Below, one piece after another: positions 43,070 through 52,639 of a stretch of DNA of 64,000 nucleotides. Both the position numbers and the translations under genes were made by a program. Source of the stretch: Alcanivorax sediminis (lineage in GTDB: Bacteria > Pseudomonadota > Gammaproteobacteria > Pseudomonadales > Alcanivoracaceae). How positions within the stretch are numbered: position 1 is the stretch's first letter; each line of letters begins with the position of its first letter. Below the pieces are notes generated by a model. That model was not told where the DNA came from and ran no database searches. It worked only from the letters and a program-made list of their open reading frames with translations. The stretch is from NCBI RefSeq assembly GCF_009601165.1, contig NZ_WIRE01000001.1, forward strand, positions 1,178,001 to 1,242,000. The letters run 5' to 3'.

Positions 43070-44095
43070 ATGCGCGTGCTGCTGATCAAGACCTCCTCCA
43101 TGGGGGACGTGATTCATACCTTGCCTGCGCTGACCGATGCGAAAGCAGCGATTCCTGGTTTGCAGGTAGATTGGGTTGTCGAAGAAGGTTTTGCCGATCT
43201 GGCTCGCCGTCACCCGGCGGTCAACCAGGTCTTCCCCTGCGCGCTGCGTCGCTGGCGCAAGCATCCGTTCAAGGCCCGTCGCTCTGGCGAGTGGGACGCG
43301 TTCAAATCTGCCCTTCAGGCAACACAATACGATGCGGTCATTGATGCCCAGGGTTTGATCAAGAGCGCGTTCATTGCCCGGCTGGCCCGTGGCCCCAAGT
43401 TTGGCCTCGACAAGTACTCTGCCCGTGAAGGTCTCTCCGCCAGGGTGCTTGACCATCCCCAGGCCGTCGCCAAAGGGCAGCATGCGATTCTCCGGGTGAG
43501 GCAGCTGTTTGCACAATCCCTGGGTTATGCATTGCCTGCCGGGGCCCCGGATGCGGGGCTGCCGCGTGAGCATGTGCCCGCTTCGTTGTCCCAACCTGCA
43601 ACCCTGGTGTTTTGTCACGGCACAACTTGGGGCACCAAGCATTACCCGGAGGTGTTCTGGCAACAATTGGTGGGGCTGGCCTGTGCAGACGGGCATCGCG
43701 TGTACCTGCCCTGGGGCAATGACGACGAGAAGGCCCGGGCGGACCGGCTGGCTGCGGACTTTGCTTCGGCTGAGGTATTGCCGAAGATGGATCTGGATGC
43801 GCTCACCGACAAATTACTCAGCTGGGATGCCTTTGTGGCCGTCGATACCGGTCTGGCTCATCTGGCCGCAGCGGCGGGCCTGCCGGGAATTGCCCTGTAT
43901 GGGCCGACGGATCCAGTGCTCACCGGTGTGCTCGGGTTGCGTGCTAAATCCCTTGCCGCAGATTTTCCTTGTGCGCCTTGTGTCCAGGAAAGGTGTACCT
44001 ATCGGGGGGAGTTGGGCAAGGGGGTCTCGCCGCCCTGCTTCAGTACTCTGAAACCTCATTTTGTCTGGCAGCGACTACGGGAGTTATGCATATGA
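43070..44095 (+). CDS. waaC: ADP-heptose:LPS heptosyltransferase I
   Basis: WaaC adds the first heptose to Kdo. The 341-residue GT9 protein opens MRVLLIKTSSMGDVIHTLPAL, the classic WaaC start, with WVVEEGFADL, FCHGTTWGTKHYPE and VDTGLAHLAAAAG. It follows waaF by 12 bp and overlaps waaG by 4 bases. Confidence 0.96.
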   Translation: MRVLLIKTSSMGDVIHTLPALTDAKAAIPGLQVDWVVEEGFADLARRHPAVNQVFPCALRRWRKHPFKARRSGEWDAFKSALQATQYDAVIDAQGLIKSAFIARLARGPKFGLDKYSAREGLSARVLDHPQAVAKGQHAILRVRQLFAQSLGYALPAGAPDAGLPREHVPASLSQPATLVFCHGTTWGTKHYPEVFWQQLVGLACADGHRVYLPWGNDDEKARADRLAADFASAEVLPKMDLDALTDKLLSWDAFVAVDTGLAHLAAAAGLPGIALYGPTDPVLTGVLGLRAKSLAADFPCAPCVQERCTYRGELGKGVSPPCFSTLKPHFVWQRLRELCI

Positions 44096-45219
44096 CGCAG
44101 CAGCCTTTTACCGTGGCTTTCGCATTGTTCCGTTATTTCCCTTATGGCGGTTTGCAGCGTGACTTTCTTCGGGTGGCAGAATTATGTGTGCAAGCGGGGT
44201 ATCTGGTTGAGGTTCTAACGACAGGCTGGGAGGGGGATCGCCCTGATTGGCTCAAGGTTACTATTGAGCAGGTTGGTCCCCGTACTAATCATGCTGCTAT
44301 GGTGGCTTTTGGCAGTAGGGCACTTAAGTTCAAGCAAGAGGTGGAAGCAAAGGTCTTGGTGGTCTTTAACCGCTTACCAGGGGGAGACTTGTACTTTGCT
44401 GCTGATGATTGTTTCGCTATGCGGGTCAAGGAAAAAAATGCTTTTACTAGGCTGTTGCCGCGATACCGGACGTACCTGAATCTTGAACAGCAGCTATTTT
44501 CACCGGCCAGCCATACCCGGATCTTGTTTCTCAATAACAGTCAGCGTGATGATTATCTCGGTGAATATGCATTGGACCAGCGTCGCTACCGGGTTCTACC
44601 CCCAGGGGTGCGTGATGATCGACGCCCCGGCGAAAATGCAGCGTCTCTGAGGGAGAAGGTTCGCAAAGAGTTTGCAGTCGCAGACAGGGAGTGTCTGCTG
44701 TTGTTTCTTGGGTCGGATTTTCGTCGCAAGGGGCTTGGGCGGGTACTGAGGGCGATGGCCAGCCTGCCGGAGGCGTTACGGTCGGTTAAGTTGTTGGTGG
44801 TGGGTGAAGATGACAGCGCCCCCTTCCTTGCTGAGCTCGACAAGCTGGGCCTGGTTGGCAGCGTGATCTTTGCCGGTGCCCGTGATGACGTACCGGCTTT
44901 ACTACAGGGGGCGGACCTCTTGATACATCCTGCTTTCCATGAAGCTGCGGGAATGGTGTTGGTGGAATCGCTGGTGGCCGGGTTGCCGATTTTGACGACG
45001 GCTGCCTGTGGTTATGCCAGTTATGTAAGAGAGTCTGGTGCTGGGCAGGTCGTTGCGTCTCCGTTTGCGCAGTCTGAGCTGGATCAGGCGCTGGCGGACA
45101 TGCTTCGTGGTGATCGCTCGGGTTACCGGAACGCCGCTCTACATTATGCTGACCGGGTGGATCTGTTTGGCATGCATCAACAGGTTCTGGCGGAAATCGA
45201 GGCGCTGCTGAACTCATGA
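44092..45219 (+). CDS. waaG: LPS core glycosyltransferase WaaG-like (GT4)
   Basis: The 375-residue GT4 enzyme would add the first hexose to heptose II. It opens FTVAFALFRYFPYGGLQRDFLRVA, the standard WaaG start, and has LFLGSDFRRKGL and the EAAGMVLVESLVAGLPI region with the E-x7-E catalytic pair. ATG overlaps the waaC stop (ATGA) and follows GGGAG. Composition shifts slightly AT-rich from here. Confidence 0.93.
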   Translation: MTQQPFTVAFALFRYFPYGGLQRDFLRVAELCVQAGYLVEVLTTGWEGDRPDWLKVTIEQVGPRTNHAAMVAFGSRALKFKQEVEAKVLVVFNRLPGGDLYFAADDCFAMRVKEKNAFTRLLPRYRTYLNLEQQLFSPASHTRILFLNNSQRDDYLGEYALDQRRYRVLPPGVRDDRRPGENAASLREKVRKEFAVADRECLLLFLGSDFRRKGLGRVLRAMASLPEALRSVKLLVVGEDDSAPFLAELDKLGLVGSVIFAGARDDVPALLQGADLLIHPAFHEAAGMVLVESLVAGLPILTTAACGYASYVRESGAGQVVASPFAQSELDQALADMLRGDRSGYRNAALHYADRVDLFGMHQQVLAEIEALLNS

Positions 45220-46034
45220 CAGAGCTATTCCTTCGAGACGAACTTGCGCGGGCCTGGCAACAGAAAGACCCTTTTGACTGTGTAGTGGCGCTGGAAGGTG
45301 AGGTGTTTCGTGCCAGAGAGGGGCGCCGTACCCTGCGTTTTTCCTTGAACGGTCGGAGCTATTTTCTCAAACACCACCGTGGTGTTGGTTGGGGTGAGGT
45401 GCTTAAGAATCTCTGCCAGCTGCGCTTGCCAATAGTCAGTGCTTTGGCGGAGGTTCGTGCCATTGAGGCTGTGACTGCTGCGGGTTTGCATACCATGACG
45501 GTGGCCGGGTATGGCGAGAAGGGTATCAATCCGGCGAAGATCCACTCTTTTGTGATCACGGATGATCTCGCCGACACCCTGAGCCTGGAAGAGGCTGGGT
45601 TGCTGTGGCAGCAAGACCCGCCGGAGCCGGTGTTCAAACGAACCTTGTTGGACAATGTAGTGCGGATGGCTAAGGTCATGCATGCGGCAGGCATCAATCA
45701 CCGGGATTTCTACTTGTGTCACTTCCTGATGAGCCGCACTAATTGGCTGGCGAATGAAGGTGATGTGCCTCTCTATCTGATTGACTTGCACCGGGCGCAA
45801 GTTCGCGAGCGTGTACCATGGCGTTGGCTGGTCAAGGATATGAGTGGTCTGTTTTATTCAGCTATGGATATTGGACTGACCAAGGCAGACCTGCTGCGAG
45901 CGATGGCGAACTATAGCGGTAAGCCCTGGCGTCAGACCTTGCAAGAAGACCAGCGCTTCTGGCTTGCTGTTCGCGGACGGGCCGAAAAGCTGTACCGCAA
46001 GGACAAGCAACAGGAGGCGCCCCGGTGGATTTGA
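45216..46034 (+). CDS. waaP: LPS core heptose(I) kinase
   Basis: WaaP phosphorylates heptose I; it is essential in P. aeruginosa. The 272-residue kinase-fold protein has the ATP lysine region YFLKHHRGVGWGEVLKNL, the catalytic loop NHRDFYLCHFLM and the metal motif LIDLHRAQ. Translation overlaps waaG (ATGA) and the next kinase by 10 bases. Confidence 0.95.
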   Translation: MTELFLRDELARAWQQKDPFDCVVALEGEVFRAREGRRTLRFSLNGRSYFLKHHRGVGWGEVLKNLCQLRLPIVSALAEVRAIEAVTAAGLHTMTVAGYGEKGINPAKIHSFVITDDLADTLSLEEAGLLWQQDPPEPVFKRTLLDNVVRMAKVMHAAGINHRDFYLCHFLMSRTNWLANEGDVPLYLIDLHRAQVRERVPWRWLVKDMSGLFYSAMDIGLTKADLLRAMANYSGKPWRQTLQEDQRFWLAVRGRAEKLYRKDKQQEAPRWI

Positions 46035-46813
46035 GGGCCCATGACAGTGACGACTTTCGGTTGATCTATCGTGACCAAGAAGCCGTGGCTTCTCTCTTGG
46101 CGGGTGAATCTGTGCAGGCATGGTTTAGTGCTGAGCACCAGATCCTGAAGCAGGGCGGGAAAGTAGAGGCTCGGCTGCTTAAGACTCCTGCTGGCGTTGT
46201 TTTTGTCAAACATTACAGGGCGAAGAACTTGTTTCGGCGTGTAATCTCCTGGCTTGGTGTGTTTCGTGCAAGACGTATTTTTCGGCTCTCTCTTGAATTA
46301 CGCCGTATCGGTGTCCGGGTCCCTGAGCCGATGGCCTATCTGATGGAAAAGCGGCGGGATTGCTCGTCATCATTCTTCGTGTGCGAAGGTCTGGATGCTG
46401 AGGACCTCAAATCCATTGCGGTTAACAGCGGCCTGGAGGCGATTGGCGGCGTTGAGCGCGTGTTTGCTGATGTCGTGGAGCTCTTGGTGGGCCTGCATCA
46501 GGCCGGCTATGCACATGGCGATACCAAATGGGCGAACTGGATGGTACGGCGTTCTGATTCTCAACTTGTGTTGATTGATCTTGATGGTGTCTTTCGGCCT
46601 TTCTGGTTTCGTAATAAACACTTTGGTAGAGATCTGGCCCGCTTTTTGATCAATGCTCGGGAGCTGCGCATTCACGAGTACATTATTGAGGCTATGTTGG
46701 CGAATTATGCTAAGCAACGGGGGCGTTCCGTGACACAGGTCTGCCGCGATCTGGGGCCAGCCTATGACAAGCTGGCAAAGCGTCATCGTCAGAAATATGG
46801 ATCGCAGTTGTGA
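46025..46813 (+). CDS. WaaP/InaA-like LPS kinase
   Basis: This 262-residue kinase resembles the second LPS kinases of Pseudomonas (WapP/WapQ type). It has FVKHYRAKNLFRRVISWLGVF for ATP binding, the catalytic loop AHGDTKWANWM (HGDxKxxN) and LIDLDGVF. The target is probably a second heptose or core sugar, by analogy only. GTG start after AGGAGG inside the waaP end. Confidence 0.85.
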   Translation: MDLRAHDSDDFRLIYRDQEAVASLLAGESVQAWFSAEHQILKQGGKVEARLLKTPAGVVFVKHYRAKNLFRRVISWLGVFRARRIFRLSLELRRIGVRVPEPMAYLMEKRRDCSSSFFVCEGLDAEDLKSIAVNSGLEAIGGVERVFADVVELLVGLHQAGYAHGDTKWANWMVRRSDSQLVLIDLDGVFRPFWFRNKHFGRDLARFLINARELRIHEYIIEAMLANYAKQRGRSVTQVCRDLGPAYDKLAKRHRQKYGSQL

Positions 46814-48735
46814 TGTTTCAATGGTCACTCTTTGGCTTGTCGCTGACACTCCTCTTCTGGTGTGGACTGGCGATTGTATATATGCAACGCAAGATTTATG
46901 CGTTGCGTAACTATGTAGATACACGCCCCAGGCTGGATGACGTTTGGGTGTTATTTTTGATTTCTGGGGTGGTTGCGCTGGCCCACCCCTGGCCCATGCT
47001 TTACGGTTCTCTGGTCGCTCTGATCGGATTGTCATTGATGATCATGTGGTTGGATGTGGTGCTAGTGCATCTGTTTGGTTTCGAAGTCAACCTCAACAAT
47101 CTAAAGATCTTTCTTCAAGGAGCAGAGAGTTTTTCTGGCGACTCCAAGGAGATAGTGGATGCTCTCGTGAAGCGCTCTTGGTTTTTGGCAACGCCATTGG
47201 CTATTGTGGCTTTTCTGGTTGCTATCTATGCCCAGATGGCAGGTAGTCCCGGTGTTAGGGATGTGGCGCTTGCCTCCGTCTCTGTATTGTTTCTGATGGG
47301 AATCACCAAGAGCCGTTTTGGTCTGATTAGCGCGCCTGTCTGGATGGGTTTGTTGGCTGGCCTTGCTGTTTTGATGGCTTATCTGAGGGATTCCGGGGTG
47401 GATTGGCCTTGGTGGCAGGCGGCAGCAGGAGGGGGGCTGCTCATCGGTGTGGTTGTGCTGAAGCTTTTGGCGCAACTCTTTAATACACCTTTTTTTAGTG
47501 TGCGCTCACCAGTGAGAGACTTTATTCGTGGCGCGAGATTGGGCCCTGTTTCTGCGGTTGCGCTGAAGGATGAGGATATTCAGCGTCATGTAGTGTTGCC
47601 GATGGCGCCCCCGTCGCCCAGTAAAAGTTTCGGTCTGTGCCGTGGGGCTAACGTAATTTTGATTACCATGGAATCATTGGCTCGAGACTCTATCTATCCA
47701 TTCAAGAAAGATGGGGCGAGACTGAAATTCATGGAGAGTTTCGCGAATAAATCCTTGGTCTCCAAGATGCATTATGCCTGCTGTCCAAACACTAACCGTG
47801 CAATACAGCATATCTACCAAGGCAATTACCCCGTAAATGGTGAGTATCCGTTCCTTCCATTGCTTAAATCGCAGGGTTATCGCGCCGTTTATATGATGAT
47901 CTCTCGTACCCGTTTTTTTAATCTTTGCGATATTCTCATGGATGCAGGATTTGACGAGGTTCTCGATCGCGATTCATTGGGACTGGATCCCGATCGTGGC
48001 GACTATGCATTCCTTGATAGTGTTGATGCGGTTAATGAGTCATTGGGCGAAGGGCCGTTTTTCCTCCACCTGAAGAACGAGCAAACCCACTCCCCTTATC
48101 AGGTAGTGAACAAGGAGCAGTTTGATCGGCATGAGGGAGAGGGAAGAGAGATTTGTTTTCGTAATGCTGCCGAGGAGGCTGATTCCGTGCTGGCCAAGTT
48201 TCTTGGCGCCTTGGGTGAGCTCCGGGATTTGAGTAATACTCTTATCATTTATACTGGAGACCATGGGCAGAGTTTTGGCGAGTTTGGCTATGTTTCCCAT
48301 TCAAGCTCCAGTGTTAACGGGCAAGTGCGCACGCCTTTGATGATGAGTCATCCTGCCTTGCCTGCTGGAGAGGTTGCCCGCTCCACTCATTTCGACGTAA
48401 TGCCAACGATACTGGATTTGCTGGGCGTGCATTGCGAATCAAGCATTTTTGGCCGCTCCCTCCTGCATGGCGCAAATCACCGGCCTCTGCTCCTGTACTC
48501 GCAAACACGGAAAGGTAATGCGCCCTCGAATGCAAGTCTGCTGGATGATGATAGCAAGATCATGATCGATCTCATCTATGGTTATCGCTATCGACTGGAT
48601 GCGGAAGATCACATTATCGATAAGCTGTCCACAGCTGATGCCGACTATCAGGAAACATTACTTTACGCAGCACTGGAGAAGCGTGGCCTGATTAGTGATA
48701 GCGCCTTTTCTCCTCGACAGAAAACCGGAGGCTGA
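46813..48735 (+). CDS. Sulfatase-fold membrane transferase in the LPS core locus
   Basis: The 640-residue protein has about five membrane segments (to ~residue 230) and a periplasmic alkaline-phosphatase-fold domain. Metal and nucleophile positions are visible: ILITMESLARDS (metal Glu), PNTNRAIQHIYQG (candidate nucleophile Thr), HLKNEQTHSPY (His) and YTGDHGQSFGE (Asp-His). This is the layout of EptA/LtaS-type phosphoethanolamine or phosphoglycerol transferases rather than true sulfatases, because no Cys/Ser-formylglycine motif is seen. It probably decorates the core. The start is ATG (TGATG overlap), or GTG three bases earlier. Confidence 0.8.
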   Translation: MFQWSLFGLSLTLLFWCGLAIVYMQRKIYALRNYVDTRPRLDDVWVLFLISGVVALAHPWPMLYGSLVALIGLSLMIMWLDVVLVHLFGFEVNLNNLKIFLQGAESFSGDSKEIVDALVKRSWFLATPLAIVAFLVAIYAQMAGSPGVRDVALASVSVLFLMGITKSRFGLISAPVWMGLLAGLAVLMAYLRDSGVDWPWWQAAAGGGLLIGVVVLKLLAQLFNTPFFSVRSPVRDFIRGARLGPVSAVALKDEDIQRHVVLPMAPPSPSKSFGLCRGANVILITMESLARDSIYPFKKDGARLKFMESFANKSLVSKMHYACCPNTNRAIQHIYQGNYPVNGEYPFLPLLKSQGYRAVYMMISRTRFFNLCDILMDAGFDEVLDRDSLGLDPDRGDYAFLDSVDAVNESLGEGPFFLHLKNEQTHSPYQVVNKEQFDRHEGEGREICFRNAAEEADSVLAKFLGALGELRDLSNTLIIYTGDHGQSFGEFGYVSHSSSSVNGQVRTPLMMSHPALPAGEVARSTHFDVMPTILDLLGVHCESSIFGRSLLHGANHRPLLLYSQTRKGNAPSNASLLDDDSKIMIDLIYGYRYRLDAEDHIIDKLSTADADYQETLLYAALEKRGLISDSAFSPRQKTGG

Positions 48736-48737
48736 TG

Positions 48738-49877
48738 ATGAGCGAAACGTTGCCTTACGTGCTGTTTCTCGCAATGAGTCGGAATCAAGAGAAGCACTTT
48801 CACGCGCTGAAAGCAGAAATGCCTGTTGATGGGGTTGTTATAAATGCCAAACACCCTGGCTGGGGCAAGACTGCGCGAGCCCTGTATTGGGTTTGGAGGA
48901 ATCGTAGTAATTTGCCTGAGTGGCTCAGCTTTCGTGTGGACAAGGGAAAGCTCAATAATGGCGCCCATGGCCGCTGGTTCCAGTTAGGGTTGGCGCTACG
49001 AATAGCACATCTCATGGCAGGAATATTTCGTGAATCTGAGCGGCGTAGACCAAATATTCTTTTCGTGCTCAATGGGGAGCATTACAAGCAGAAAGCAGTT
49101 ATTGCCTGGGCTAAAGGTGAAGGGATTAAAGTGGCCTATCTTGAGCTAGGCTATCTGCCAAACACGATGGTGCTTGATGGAAAAGGGATTAACTTTGCCA
49201 ACGGAATGCCGCGTAAGTCAGGGTTTTATCGATCCTATCAGCCTCAAGGTATGAAGGTGGACAGTAATCTAGTTAGGCGTCCGCCTCGCACTCCGGTAGG
49301 TCAGCCGATCAGCTTGCCTGAGCGATATATATTTGTTCCGTTCCAAGTTTATGATGATACCCAGATTTTGATTCATTCGCCCTGGATCAAGTCGATGGAG
49401 CGGTTGCACGAGGTGCTTGAAAAGACAGTCGATAGTTTACGTTCCGACACCGTTTTTGTCGTCAAAGAGCATCCTACGTCCAAGCGAAGTTATCCGGAAC
49501 TTCATGGCCGCCATCCACGTATTATTTATGCTAATGCCAACGACACCCAGGAGTTGATAGAGCAGTCGCTCGCAGTGATCACCATTAACTCTACCGTTGG
49601 CATCGAAAGCCTGTTGCTGGGAAGGCCTGTGATCACTCTGGGGAATGCCTGCTACAACATAGATGGTCTGGTGTCCCATGCCGACAACGAGAAGGAATTG
49701 ATGGAGCTGCTGCAAGACCCTGAGGGGCTATCCTTTGATGACGAGCTGATCCGGCACTTCGTTGCCTGGTTGGGGGAGGCTTATTTGGTGCCCGGCCGTT
49801 GGCCTGATTACACACCGGAATATCCTGCGAGGATGCGAAAGCGCTTGGACGAGATTCTGCGAGGGGATCAATTTTGA
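48738..49877 (+). CDS. KpsS/capsule-type glycosyltransferase-like protein
   Basis: The 379-residue soluble protein resembles the KpsS/LipB capsule polysaccharide family. The C-terminal domain has VFVVKEHPTSKRSYPEL, and then TINSTVGIESLLLGRPVITL with CYNIDGL, the hallmark of this group. KpsS members transfer Kdo to lipid; in LPS loci similar proteins may add a core sugar. The second of two adjacent ATGs sits best behind GGAGG. Overlaps the following kinase by 4 bases. Confidence 0.75.
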   Translation: MSETLPYVLFLAMSRNQEKHFHALKAEMPVDGVVINAKHPGWGKTARALYWVWRNRSNLPEWLSFRVDKGKLNNGAHGRWFQLGLALRIAHLMAGIFRESERRRPNILFVLNGEHYKQKAVIAWAKGEGIKVAYLELGYLPNTMVLDGKGINFANGMPRKSGFYRSYQPQGMKVDSNLVRRPPRTPVGQPISLPERYIFVPFQVYDDTQILIHSPWIKSMERLHEVLEKTVDSLRSDTVFVVKEHPTSKRSYPELHGRHPRIIYANANDTQELIEQSLAVITINSTVGIESLLLGRPVITLGNACYNIDGLVSHADNEKELMELLQDPEGLSFDDELIRHFVAWLGEAYLVPGRWPDYTPEYPARMRKRLDEILRGDQF

Positions 49878-50593
49878 GCTGGGTAACCCGGGGAGTGGCA
49901 GCGGATGATCTGGTAAATGAACTGGCACTGTTTGATTCGGAGCCTGAAGTGGTTTCCGGAAAGGGAACGATGACGCAGGTCTATAGTGGGCAATATCAGG
50001 GCCGCGACGTCTTCCTGAAGGTGAGCAGTCGGGAACGATGGAAGGTATTGATCCCCCGGCTCTGTTTGGCGCGAGCATGGTGCTCATCGGTAGAACTGGA
50101 GGCCAGGAACTTGCTGCGCTTGCGGGACGCGGGAATCAAAGTGATTCCAATTCTGGGGCATGGCACTCGCTATACCCTTGGGGTGCCTGCGTATGGAGTT
50201 ATGCTATCTGCGGCGGTGGCGGGTATTAGTCTTGAAGATGTGTTGATGTCGGACGTTCCCTGTCGTGCGGAGATGGCGGAGCGCTATGGTCGGATAGCTG
50301 CCATGTTGCACAAGCTGGGGGGCTATGAGCCGCTCAGAGCCAAGGATTTTATGGTTAACAACGAAGAACTGATTTTGCTGGACAGGGAGAAGCCACTGTT
50401 AGCCCCAGGGTGGCGTGAGACACGAGCCATGACATCGCTGGAGAGAGCCTGGTTCAGGAACCAGCGAAGCGGATTGCGACTGAGTCCGCCTCTGGCTAGC
50501 GCCTGGGTCAAAGGCTATTGCGGTGAGGCAGGGTTGAGCGGAGCAAATGCCGATCAAGTGATGAGAACGGTTAGCCAATATTGTGCTGGCTGA
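49874..50593 (+). CDS. WaaP-superfamily kinase-like protein, divergent
   Basis: The 239-residue protein keeps kinase-fold features: GKGTMTQVYSGQYQGRDVFLKVSS for ATP binding, MLHKLGGYEP before the catalytic loop, which reads RAKDFMVNN instead of HRDxxxxN, and ILLDREKP for the metal Asp. The catalytic-loop histidine is lost but Asp and Asn remain. It starts at TTG overlapping the previous stop, behind GAGGGGA. Its 3' end overlaps the opposite-strand kinase by 23 bp. Confidence 0.65.
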   Translation: MSWVTRGVAADDLVNELALFDSEPEVVSGKGTMTQVYSGQYQGRDVFLKVSSRERWKVLIPRLCLARAWCSSVELEARNLLRLRDAGIKVIPILGHGTRYTLGVPAYGVMLSAAVAGISLEDVLMSDVPCRAEMAERYGRIAAMLHKLGGYEPLRAKDFMVNNEELILLDREKPLLAPGWRETRAMTSLERAWFRNQRSGLRLSPPLASAWVKGYCGEAGLSGANADQVMRTVSQYCAG

Positions 50594-51413
50594 CCTCCAG
50601 CGGTTGTAATGATCTGATAGTAGGCCAGTAATCTATTGGCTCAAGAGGCGTCCCTTGCACGATCCCCTTGCGCTGAAAATGCTCTTCAACTTCGTCGAAG
50701 GTGCATTTTACAAGGAGTTTCGCACGGGATGATGAATGTGGAAATGCCTGAAAGTAGCAGTCAAAGAACATATCTCGTTCAGAAGATGTGATGTAGTGGG
50801 GGCCGAACAGCATGATTTGTTTAAGGTTTCGACGTTGTTCACGTTTGAAACGAAATGCCTTGCGAGTCCTTTCATTATCGATCATGGCGAGGCGGTAGCA
50901 GTCATGATCGGGTACAATCACCACATTGTTGCCTCGTAAATCGCCATGGATAACGCCCTGCGCGTGCATTTTTCCTATGGTGAAGCCGAGCTCCCTAAAC
51001 AGATCGTTTCGCCACTGGCTGTCAGGTTTGTCTTTGAGGTAGCTTTCTAGGGTATTAAGAAGGGGGGGGCCGTTGAGGGCTTCCATTATGATGAAATCAT
51101 TGTTGGAGTATCGCCCGGTCGCCAGAATGTCTGGTGCCAGACAGTTCGCGGCTTGAAGTAATCGGGTGCCCTTGAGTGTGCGGTGGGCTCTGCCTCCTGA
51201 AAAAATGCTCTTTAACCGTTCGGTCACTGAATTTCGGTAAAAACTCTTGAAGTAGACTCCTAACTCGGGGTGATACGCGATGGTGTTGCGATCATTTTTC
51301 TTGATCGAAACCCAGTCATCGTGGCCGGACAAGAGGCGTTGAACTGCCTCTGCAATGGCTGTATGAAATCCAAGCTCGCAGTGGAAATCGATGGTTAAGT
51401 GTGAATTGTGCAT
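50571..51413 (-). CDS. WaaP/Kdo-kinase-like protein, opposite strand
   Basis: The 280-residue protein has VYFKSFYRNSVTERLKSIFSG for ATP binding, the catalytic loop GVIHGDLRGNNVV (HGDLxxxN), and AMIDNERTRK for metal binding, so it is an intact eukaryotic-like LPS kinase. It runs against the operon direction and overlaps the end of the preceding kinase. I start at MHNSHLTIDFHCEL; the frame runs further upstream without a ribosome site. Confidence 0.75.
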   Translation of the reverse strand: MHNSHLTIDFHCELGFHTAIAEAVQRLLSGHDDWVSIKKNDRNTIAYHPELGVYFKSFYRNSVTERLKSIFSGGRAHRTLKGTRLLQAANCLAPDILATGRYSNNDFIIMEALNGPPLLNTLESYLKDKPDSQWRNDLFRELGFTIGKMHAQGVIHGDLRGNNVVIVPDHDCYRLAMIDNERTRKAFRFKREQRRNLKQIMLFGPHYITSSERDMFFDCYFQAFPHSSSRAKLLVKCTFDEVEEHFQRKGIVQGTPLEPIDYWPTIRSLQPLEVSQHNIG

Positions 51414-51503
51414 TTGAGGATAGCTCAACCATAAAAGTGTAATGCTACAGAAAGAGGTCGGACTTGGGTAGCAGGTCATTCCTGAGCGCAGACGGATAAA
51501 GCG

Positions 51504-52625
51504 ATGAAAAAAGTTTTGCTTGTAACTGGCAGCATGAAAATAGGGGGGCTGAACTCCGTAATCGTCGAGCATGCCAGAATGTTTCTCTCTGCTGGATACG
51601 ATGTGCGTATCATCCTGACCAGCAGGAAAGGGGAGTTGCCTGAGGATCTACAGGATAAGATTCATTATCTTGATTTGGAAAATGCAGAGTCCGGCCTTGT
51701 AGTGCGGCTTCTATATGCGGTATTTAGGACTTTTTTAAAAGGTATTGGAAACCTTTTTGCGGCTCAAAAGAATCGTGCCCTTTTCGAAAATTTAATGTTA
51801 GAGCTGGGGGTGAATAACGAGGACATGATTGTTATTCATGGTTTTAAGGTCACTGCAGCCCTCAGGGAACTTCGCCACCCAAACCTTGTTAAGGTGATGC
51901 ATGAGATACAGAGTAAGCATGCCGGGAAAAGTGTGGGTTGGGTAAGACGGATACGCTACAGGCTAATCGCGGCTTGTTATGAACAGGGTAAAAGGGTTGC
52001 TGTTTCAAGAGCTGTTAAGGATGACTATGTCAAAGAGGTGGGTGGTCACGGGGCTGTTACAGTGATCGGGAACGGTGTGAATGTGTCAGCATTAGTTGAG
52101 GCTTCCATGACTGCGCCGTCCATGAATATTTCCCGGCCTTATATTGTTTCGGTGGGTCGATTAGTTGAGGTTAAGGGGTTCGATGTGCTGATTCGCGCCT
52201 TTGCGAAATCCAATGCCCGCCATACCCACGACTTGGTGATTGTTGGTGAGGGGAAGGAGAGAGGGGCCCTCTGTTGCCTAAGCAAAGAACTGGGTGTGGA
52301 TGATCGGGTTCACCTTGCCGGCTATGTAAAACCACCTTTTGGCATTGTCCGTGAGGCTACTCTCTACGTCGGCGCTTCGTTCCATGAAGGGTTTGGTCTG
52401 GCTTTGCTTGAGGCTATGTGCCTTGGTCTCCCTGTAGTCGCCTCAAGAGTTAGTGGTTTTGAGGAGATAATGGAAGCCTATCCGGAATGTATGTTTGAGG
52501 CAGGAAATGTTGAGGAGCTGGCGAGACTGATTGATCAAACCCTTTTATCCGATGGAAAAGGGAGGCCAGCTATGCCTGAACGTTATGATTTCGATGAAAT
52601 TTTGAAAAACTACCTTCTTCTTTAA
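51504..52625 (+). CDS. Glycosyltransferase family 4 protein
   Basis: The 373-residue GT4 enzyme has MKKVLLVTGSMKIGGLNSVI with the donor/acceptor loop, IVSVGRLVEVKGFDVLIRAF at the start of the C-terminal domain, LVIVGEGKER and HEGFGLALLEAMCLGLPVV (E-x7-E). It likely builds outer core or O-antigen sugar; the sugar is unknown. It is more AT-rich than the core genes. Divergent from the kinase at 50571. Confidence 0.85.
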   Translation: MKKVLLVTGSMKIGGLNSVIVEHARMFLSAGYDVRIILTSRKGELPEDLQDKIHYLDLENAESGLVVRLLYAVFRTFLKGIGNLFAAQKNRALFENLMLELGVNNEDMIVIHGFKVTAALRELRHPNLVKVMHEIQSKHAGKSVGWVRRIRYRLIAACYEQGKRVAVSRAVKDDYVKEVGGHGAVTVIGNGVNVSALVEASMTAPSMNISRPYIVSVGRLVEVKGFDVLIRAFAKSNARHTHDLVIVGEGKERGALCCLSKELGVDDRVHLAGYVKPPFGIVREATLYVGASFHEGFGLALLEAMCLGLPVVASRVSGFEEIMEAYPECMFEAGNVEELARLIDQTLLSDGKGRPAMPERYDFDEILKNYLLL

Positions 52626-52639
52626 GTAGCGGTATCGTC

